DNA from: an uncultured Gemmatimonadota bacterium
GTDB lineage: Bacteria > Gemmatimonadota > Gemmatimonadetes > Gemmatimonadales > GWC2-71-9
Length of the DNA stretch: 9,497 bases
NCBI GenBank assembly: GCA_946479825.1
Contig: CAMLHU010000062.1
Span: forward strand, 1 to 9,497
Reading direction: 5' to 3'
The notes below the pieces were generated by a model, which was not told where the DNA came from, did no database searches, and worked only from the letters and a program-made list of their open reading frames with translations. Below, in pieces: positions 5,820 through 9,497 of the stretch. The stretch's first letter is position 1, and the number at the start of each line of letters is the position of its first letter. A program made the position numbers and the translations under genes.

Positions 5820-7198
5820 CCATCACCCACGTCTACGCCGACATCCTCAAGGCGGAGCGCAATGAGGACGGGGACCTGGTCGTCTACGGCAAGGCGACCG
5901 GCCCCGACCTGGACCTGGACAAGCAGGTCTGTGACCCGAGGTGGCTGGCCGACGCCATGCCCGAGTGGTTCGCCACCGGGGGCAACATTCGCGAGCAGCA
6001 CACTTCGATCGCCGCCGGCGTGGCCACTGATCTGGAGCAGGACGGGGACTCCTGGATGGTCCGCTCGGTGGTCGTCGACCCCGTCTCCGCGAAGAAGGTG
6101 GAGAAGGGGGTGCTCCGCGGCTACTCGATCGGGATCAAGGACCCGAAGGTGGTCAAGGACGCCTCCGCACCGGGGGGGCGGATCGTCGGGGGCACGATCG
6201 TCGAGGTGTCGCTGGTCGACCGACCGTGCAACCCGACGTGCACGCTGACCTTGGCGAAGGCGGCCAGTCCGGGCCTGCAGGTGGACCCCGCGCACTTCGA
6301 CGAGACCCGGGGCCTGGTGCGCGTCGAGGAGCTGCACGAGGAGCCCGAGGGCAAGACCGCCGACGCCGAGCTGGCCAAGCGCGAGTTCTCCGCCGAGGAG
6401 CGCGAGCAGGCCGCCGACCGCGGCCAGGCCCTGCCCGATGGGTCGTTCCCCATCAAGAACGTGCAGGATCTGCGCAACGCGATCAGGGCGATCGGTCGCG
6501 CCAAGGACCCGGCGAAGGCCAAGGCGCACATCAAGCGCCGGGCCCGTGCGCTGGGCCGAGAGGACCTGATCCCCGAGGGGTGGAAGGCCGCCGACGCCGA
6601 CACCACCAAGGCCGAGGGGGAGATCCACGACCCGGCTGAGCTGGCCCAGATCCGCGACGGCCTGGTGGCGCTGCTGAAAGCGGAGCTGGATGAGCTGGTG
6701 GCAGGCGAGGACGAGCTGTGCGACGTCCATGAGCTGCTGTGCGCCCTGAGGATGCTGTTGTGCTGGTGGGAGGGTGAGGCGGCCGCCGGCGAGACGGCCC
6801 CGCCGTTCGAGCGCGAGCAGCCCGAGCCCCTCACTGAGGTGATGCTGGACGCTGTCCCCGACCAGACCAAGACTCCCGCGCCGGTCGTCGCGAAGGCCGC
6901 CGCGGGCGATGATGACCGCCTCGCCGAGCTGGTGAAGGCCGCCGTCGCAGAGGCCACGCAGGCTTCCGAGGGGCGTATCCAGGCGCTCGAAGCCGAACTG
7001 GCGAAGGTGAAGGCGCTCCCCGCACCGGGCGGTCCTGTCCTGACGCGCACCGCGCAGGACACCGCGAAAGCGGCTCGCCGAGACGAGCTGCTGATCAAGG
7101 CCAACCGGTATCGCGCTCTGGCCTCCCAGGTCACCGACCCCGTGACCCGCACGGGCTACCTGGAGCTGGCCGAGCAGTGCGAGCGCGAAGCGAAGTAA
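5816..7198 (+). CDS. Prohead serine protease with DUF6582-like and coiled-coil scaffold regions
   Basis: The 460-residue product starts at ATG 5816, overlapping the portal stop (ATGA), with GGTGGAG at 5804-5810; a longer in-frame start at 5678 lies inside the portal gene. Residues about 1-148 resemble the HK97 S78/XkdF-type prohead proteases: NIREQHTS with candidate catalytic His62, GVLRGYSIGI with candidate Ser104, then GGTIVEVSLVDRPCNP, which may supply the acidic member. Residues about 190-257 (from FSAEERE to EGW, with FPIKNVQDLRNAI and KRRARALG) resemble the DUF6582 domain found in actinophage proteases. A helical stretch (about 273-320) carries Cys302, Cys309 and Cys316 seven apart, then a Pro-rich spacer and a coiled coil (about 365-400). 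The tail probably serves as internal scaffold and is removed at maturation, since no separate scaffold gene lies between it and the capsid gene. Protease identity is fairly sure; the scaffold role is inferred. Confidence 0.85.
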   Translation: MTITHVYADILKAERNEDGDLVVYGKATGPDLDLDKQVCDPRWLADAMPEWFATGGNIREQHTSIAAGVATDLEQDGDSWMVRSVVVDPVSAKKVEKGVLRGYSIGIKDPKVVKDASAPGGRIVGGTIVEVSLVDRPCNPTCTLTLAKAASPGLQVDPAHFDETRGLVRVEELHEEPEGKTADAELAKREFSAEEREQAADRGQALPDGSFPIKNVQDLRNAIRAIGRAKDPAKAKAHIKRRARALGREDLIPEGWKAADADTTKAEGEIHDPAELAQIRDGLVALLKAELDELVAGEDELCDVHELLCALRMLLCWWEGEAAAGETAPPFEREQPEPLTEVMLDAVPDQTKTPAPVVAKAAAGDDDRLAELVKAAVAEATQASEGRIQALEAELAKVKALPAPGGPVLTRTAQDTAKAARRDELLIKANRYRALASQVTDPVTRTGYLELAEQCEREAK

Positions 7199-7207
7199 GG
7201 AGCCGCC

Positions 7208-8863
7208 ATGTACGCCGTTCCCACGCCGTCGGAGATGTTCTCCGACGCCACCTCACCGAGCGAGGTGGCGCAGCGGTTCGAGCACTACAAGACTGTCCTG
7301 GCCGAGAGCAACGAGCGCTCACAGCGCGGTGGCTTGGCCTTCGTGCCTGAGCAGGGCATCGTCAAGACCGCGGGCAACCCGGAGATGATCGCCGACCGGA
7401 TCGAGCGGATCCAGAAGGCCGTCAACCCGGACACCTTGGCCTCGATCCAGGCCGAGCTGGACGCCCTGAAGGGCTCGCTGGCCGACCTGGGCAAGGACTG
7501 GTCGTTGAGCTTCCCCAACAGCAACGGCCTGGTGCCCTACGACCTGGAGGCCCCGGCGAAGCTGCTGGTGCCCCGGCAGACCCCGCTGCGTAACTCCATC
7601 CCCCGCTCCAAGGGTGTGGGCACCGCGCGCCAGTTCCGCCGGATCCTGGGCTGGAGCAACTCCCGGACCGGTGGCGTGGCCGACACGCTGGCGTTTTTTG
7701 CTTCCGAGTCGACCACGAACACCTTCGGCGGCGTGTCGGGCCTGCGCCGACCCAACAAGATCACCTACGCGTCGGACTCGAAGTCCGTGGCCTACGTCGA
7801 GCAGGGCCTGTCGGACTCGGTGACCTGGAAGGCGCAGTTCTCTGGCCAGGGCTTCCAGGACATCCGCTCCCTGTCGCAGACGGCGCTGCTGTGGGCGACG
7901 TTCGGCGCCGAGGAGCGCGCGCTGCTCTACAGCCGCGGAGCGTCCGGCAACGGTTACGCCGGCGCGGTGAGCGCCCCGACCATCTCGGTGTCCTCGCAGT
8001 CCACCGGTGGCGCGGTGGCCGCGGGCACCTACTACATCAAGGTCACCGCCATCGCCGGCGGCGGCGAGTCCGTCCCGTCGAGCGAGGTCAACACCGGCGC
8101 GCTCACCGGCTCGACGAACCAGTTCACCGTCACGGTGACCTCCGAGCCGACCGGCGCCCTGGGCTACAACCTCTACGTTGGCACCAGCGCCGGCGCGGAG
8201 ACGTTCGTCCAGTCGTTCGTCGGCGGCTCGGTGACCGTCACCACCACGCCGGCCGGCGGCGGTGCCGCGGTGCCCAGCACCGACTCGACGGTGTCCCCCA
8301 ACGGCTACGACGGGTTCCTGACGGTGCTGGCCGACCCGGCCCAGTCCGGCTACGTCAAGCGCGTCAACGGCCAGGTGTCCACCCTGGGCGACGGGCCGTT
8401 CCAGGACGCGTTCGTGGCCCTGTACGGCGCCAACGCCGGGACGGGCGCGGACAAGCGCCTGGCCGACCCCGAGGAGATCTGGGTGGACGGCAACATCCGC
8501 CGCAAGCTCGGGGACTACCTGAAGGGCGTCGCGACGTCCAGCAGCTACCGGATTGCCCTGACCGAGGAGGGCGGCCACACCGTGGGCTCGGTGGTCAACG
8601 GCATCGCCAACCAGATCACCGGCCGGATGGTGGAGCTCAACGTCCACCCGTACATGCCCAACGGCTGCGCCATGATCAGGTCCCGGACCCTGCCGGTGCC
8701 CGACTCGGAGGTGTCCAGCACGTCCGAGGTGGTCAACGTGCAGGACTACATGTCCGTGGAGTGGCCGGTCATGCAGATGACCTACGACCAGTCGACGTAC
8801 ATCTTCGGCACGCTCGTGCACTACGCGCCGGCCTGGTCGGGCCTGCTGATCGGTCTGCAGTGA
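7208..8863 (+). CDS. Major capsid protein, HK97 fold, with an Ig/FN3-like insertion
   Basis: This 551-residue protein is identified by position after the protease and by HK97-fold features. A charged helical N-terminal part (about 1-100, heptad-like near 60-95) could be a delta domain. An N-arm/E-loop region follows (about 105-200, FPNSNGLVPYDLEAPAKLLVP). A spine helix LSQTALLWATFGAEERALLYSRG (about 222-244) precedes a domain with PEEIWVDGNIRRKL and the strand-rich C-terminus ending YIFGTLVHYAPAWSGLLIGLQ. Between about residues 255 and 363 lies a Thr/Ser/Val/Gly-rich segment, APTISVSSQSTGG, GTYYIKVTAIAGGGESVPSS, GYNLYVGTSAGAETF, typical of Ig/FN3 beta sandwiches. Without it the length, about 440, is ordinary for the family. 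The ribosome site AAGGAG (7197-7202) overlaps the protease TAA, 5 bases from the ATG. A long hairpin follows the stop. Capsid identity is strong; the fold of the insertion is judged by eye. Confidence 0.88.
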   Translation: MYAVPTPSEMFSDATSPSEVAQRFEHYKTVLAESNERSQRGGLAFVPEQGIVKTAGNPEMIADRIERIQKAVNPDTLASIQAELDALKGSLADLGKDWSLSFPNSNGLVPYDLEAPAKLLVPRQTPLRNSIPRSKGVGTARQFRRILGWSNSRTGGVADTLAFFASESTTNTFGGVSGLRRPNKITYASDSKSVAYVEQGLSDSVTWKAQFSGQGFQDIRSLSQTALLWATFGAEERALLYSRGASGNGYAGAVSAPTISVSSQSTGGAVAAGTYYIKVTAIAGGGESVPSSEVNTGALTGSTNQFTVTVTSEPTGALGYNLYVGTSAGAETFVQSFVGGSVTVTTTPAGGGAAVPSTDSTVSPNGYDGFLTVLADPAQSGYVKRVNGQVSTLGDGPFQDAFVALYGANAGTGADKRLADPEEIWVDGNIRRKLGDYLKGVATSSSYRIALTEEGGHTVGSVVNGIANQITGRMVELNVHPYMPNGCAMIRSRTLPVPDSEVSSTSEVVNVQDYMSVEWPVMQMTYDQSTYIFGTLVHYAPAWSGLLIGLQ

Positions 8864-8868
8864 TACCC

Positions 8869-8908
8869 GGGGCCGGCCCGGCGGTGCGGGGCTGGGCCGG
8901 CCCCTCTT
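8869..8908 (+). terminator. Long GC hairpin after the capsid gene, probable partial terminator
   Basis: GGGGCCGGCCC (8869-8879) and GGGCCGGCCCC (8894-8904) form a perfect 11-bp stem with a 14-base loop, five bases after the capsid stop. Only TCTT follows, so termination may be incomplete. A hairpin here would protect the capsid message and lower expression of the small genes downstream. Confidence 0.6.
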
Positions 8909-8921
8909 CCCCCGAGGGGAG
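8908..8921 (+). promoter_or_regulatory. Small hairpin enclosing a ribosome-binding site
   Basis: TCCCC (8908-8912) can pair with GGGGA (8916-8920) around a 3-base loop. The 3' arm is part of the purine-rich ribosome site GAGGGGAG (8914-8921) that lies 5 bases before the GTG at 8927, so folding would partly hide that site. Pairing is visible; a regulatory effect is inferred and the stem is short. Confidence 0.3.
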
Positions 8922-8926
8922 TTCCC

Positions 8927-9178
8927 GTGAAGGTTGTGGCCCCCGCGAAGGGGTGCGTCGAGGTGGACGGCCTGTCGGGCCGTCGCTACCGGGCCCGGGA
9001 CGGCATCTACGACATGGCGCCCCGGGACGCCAAGGCCCTGGTCAAGGCCGGCGGTTTCCTGCCGTCCCTGGCCGGGACGACTCGCCGGGGCATCGGCTAC
9101 GTCTGCGGCTCCTGCGGTTTCGGTTCGTACGTCCGCCGCTGCTCCCGGTGCGGTGGCGAGTGCAGGAGGGAGTCCTGA
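8927..9178 (+). CDS. Small zinc-ribbon-like protein downstream of the capsid gene
   Basis: An 83-residue protein starting at GTG 8927 with GAGGGGAG 5 bases upstream. The N-terminal two thirds contain a short beta-rich stretch and the segment GIYDMAPRDAKALVKAGGFLP; similar 'helix then glycine' segments occur in small proteins after capsid genes in other phages. The C-terminus has a four-Cys ribbon: Cys60-X2-Cys63-X8-Cys72-X2-Cys75, with a further Cys79, and is strongly basic (RRCSRC, CRRES). This suggests a structural zinc site and possible DNA or head contact. Its TGA overlaps the ATG of the next gene (TGATG), so the two are probably translated together. I do not recognise a named family; a head-decoration, head-completion or regulatory role is equally possible. 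Confidence 0.75.
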   Translation: MKVVAPAKGCVEVDGLSGRRYRARDGIYDMAPRDAKALVKAGGFLPSLAGTTRRGIGYVCGSCGFGSYVRRCSRCGGECRRES

Positions 9179-9339
9179 TGCCCCGCGGGGTCTACGAACG
9201 CAAGCCGAAGGCGGACGCGGCCGCCACCGAGGACGTCCCGCTGCCTGTCCAGGTGTGCGCCGAGTGCTTCCCCGAGGGGCCGCCGGCGGGGGCCTACTCG
9301 GTGGGCTGTGCGCATGGCACCTGGGTGGTGGGCGGCTGA
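9178..9339 (+). CDS. Very small Cys-containing protein, unknown function
   Basis: A 53-residue reading frame starts at ATG 9178 within the previous stop (TGATG); AGGAGGGAG at 9164-9172 supplies a ribosome site. It begins MPRGVYERKPK, a basic head, followed by a short acidic linker. It then has Cys27-X2-Cys30 and, 13 residues later, Cys44-X-His46, which together could bind one zinc. Its TGA overlaps the next ATG in the same TGATG manner. The gene follows another Cys-rich small protein, so the pair may work together. No family is recognised. The coupled overlaps at both ends and the ribosome site are the main support that it is a real gene. Confidence 0.65.
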   Translation: MPRGVYERKPKADAAATEDVPLPVQVCAECFPEGPPAGAYSVGCAHGTWVVGG

Positions 9340-9497
9340 TGGTCACCGTGACCAGCGCCGGCGGTGTCGACGAGCACCCCGCCGGGGTGGACTTCGCGAT
9401 GAACGAGGACGGGTCGCTGTCGGTGCTCGACGCCGATCGGGGCGACGAGGCGGCCCGGGAGCTGGCTGTCTACGCCCCGGGCCAGTGGTCGAGGGCG
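9339..9497 (+). CDS. 5' end of an unrecognised gene (partial at the right edge)
   Basis: The frame opens at ATG 9339, overlapping the previous stop (TGATG), and stays open for 53 codons to the window edge. The visible N-terminus is acidic (AGVDFAMNEDGSLSVLDADRGDEAARELAVYAPG) with no signal peptide or membrane segment. The place in the cluster, after capsid and small head genes, is where head-tail connector or other head-completion genes usually begin, but the visible part does not identify one. Only a GTGG-type ribosome site is present, so translation probably depends on coupling to the upstream gene. Confidence 0.6.
   Translation, partial: MVTVTSAGGVDEHPAGVDFAMNEDGSLSVLDADRGDEAARELAVYAPGQWSRA

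Noticed and set aside
7891..9177. Long + frame running through the capsid gene in another frame up to the small gene at 9178
   Set aside because: Only its last 53 codons, from ATG 9178, are credible. The rest is an Arg/Gly-rich shadow of the capsid gene.
7319..9346. A 675-codon open frame on the minus strand
   Set aside because: It is antisense to the capsid gene and the small genes, has no recognisable domain and shows the same shadow composition.
1..9497. tRNA, rRNA or CRISPR array
   Set aside because: No cloverleaf-like segment with the conserved T-loop motif, no ribosomal RNA sequence and no regularly spaced repeat-spacer array was seen. Short non-coding gaps leave little space for them.

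Overview
The window is about 70% G+C and all convincing genes lie on the + strand. It reads as the DNA-packaging and head-assembly module of a tailed phage or prophage from a high-GC actinobacterium. The host assignment is inferred from base composition, the strong preference for G/C-ending codons, GTG/TTG starts and the protein families; no host gene or integration boundary is visible, so prophage and free phage cannot be told apart.

Layout: (1) The 3' end of an unrecognised gene (to 322) precedes a Cys/His-motif protein in the terminase small subunit position (385-933). (2) A self-contained recombination unit follows: about 165 bp dense in inverted and direct repeats (934-1100), a small serine recombinase of the resolvase/invertase type (1101-1667) and a strong intrinsic-terminator hairpin (1681-1712). 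It sits exactly between the two terminase genes. (3) A tightly packed head operon follows: terminase large subunit (1733-3190), portal protein fused to a MuF-type minor head domain (3192-5819), prohead protease fused to a DUF6582-like domain and a coiled-coil scaffold-like tail (5816-7198), and an HK97-fold major capsid protein carrying an apparent Ig/FN3-like insertion (7208-8863). (4) Another long GC hairpin (8869-8904) separates the capsid gene from three small, translationally coupled genes: two Cys-rich, probably zinc-binding proteins (8927-9178, 9178-9339) and the start of an unknown gene that runs off the window (9339-).

How the genes work together: TerS/TerL recognise and pump DNA through the portal into a prohead. 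The prohead is built from the capsid protein around the protease/scaffold polyprotein, and the protease then matures the shell. This is a canonical module. The unusual elements are the recombinase cassette with a res-like site between terS and terL, the terminator-like hairpin only 20 bp before the terL start, a sharply bounded 190-bp patch of atypical codon use inside terL, and the domain inserted into the capsid protein.
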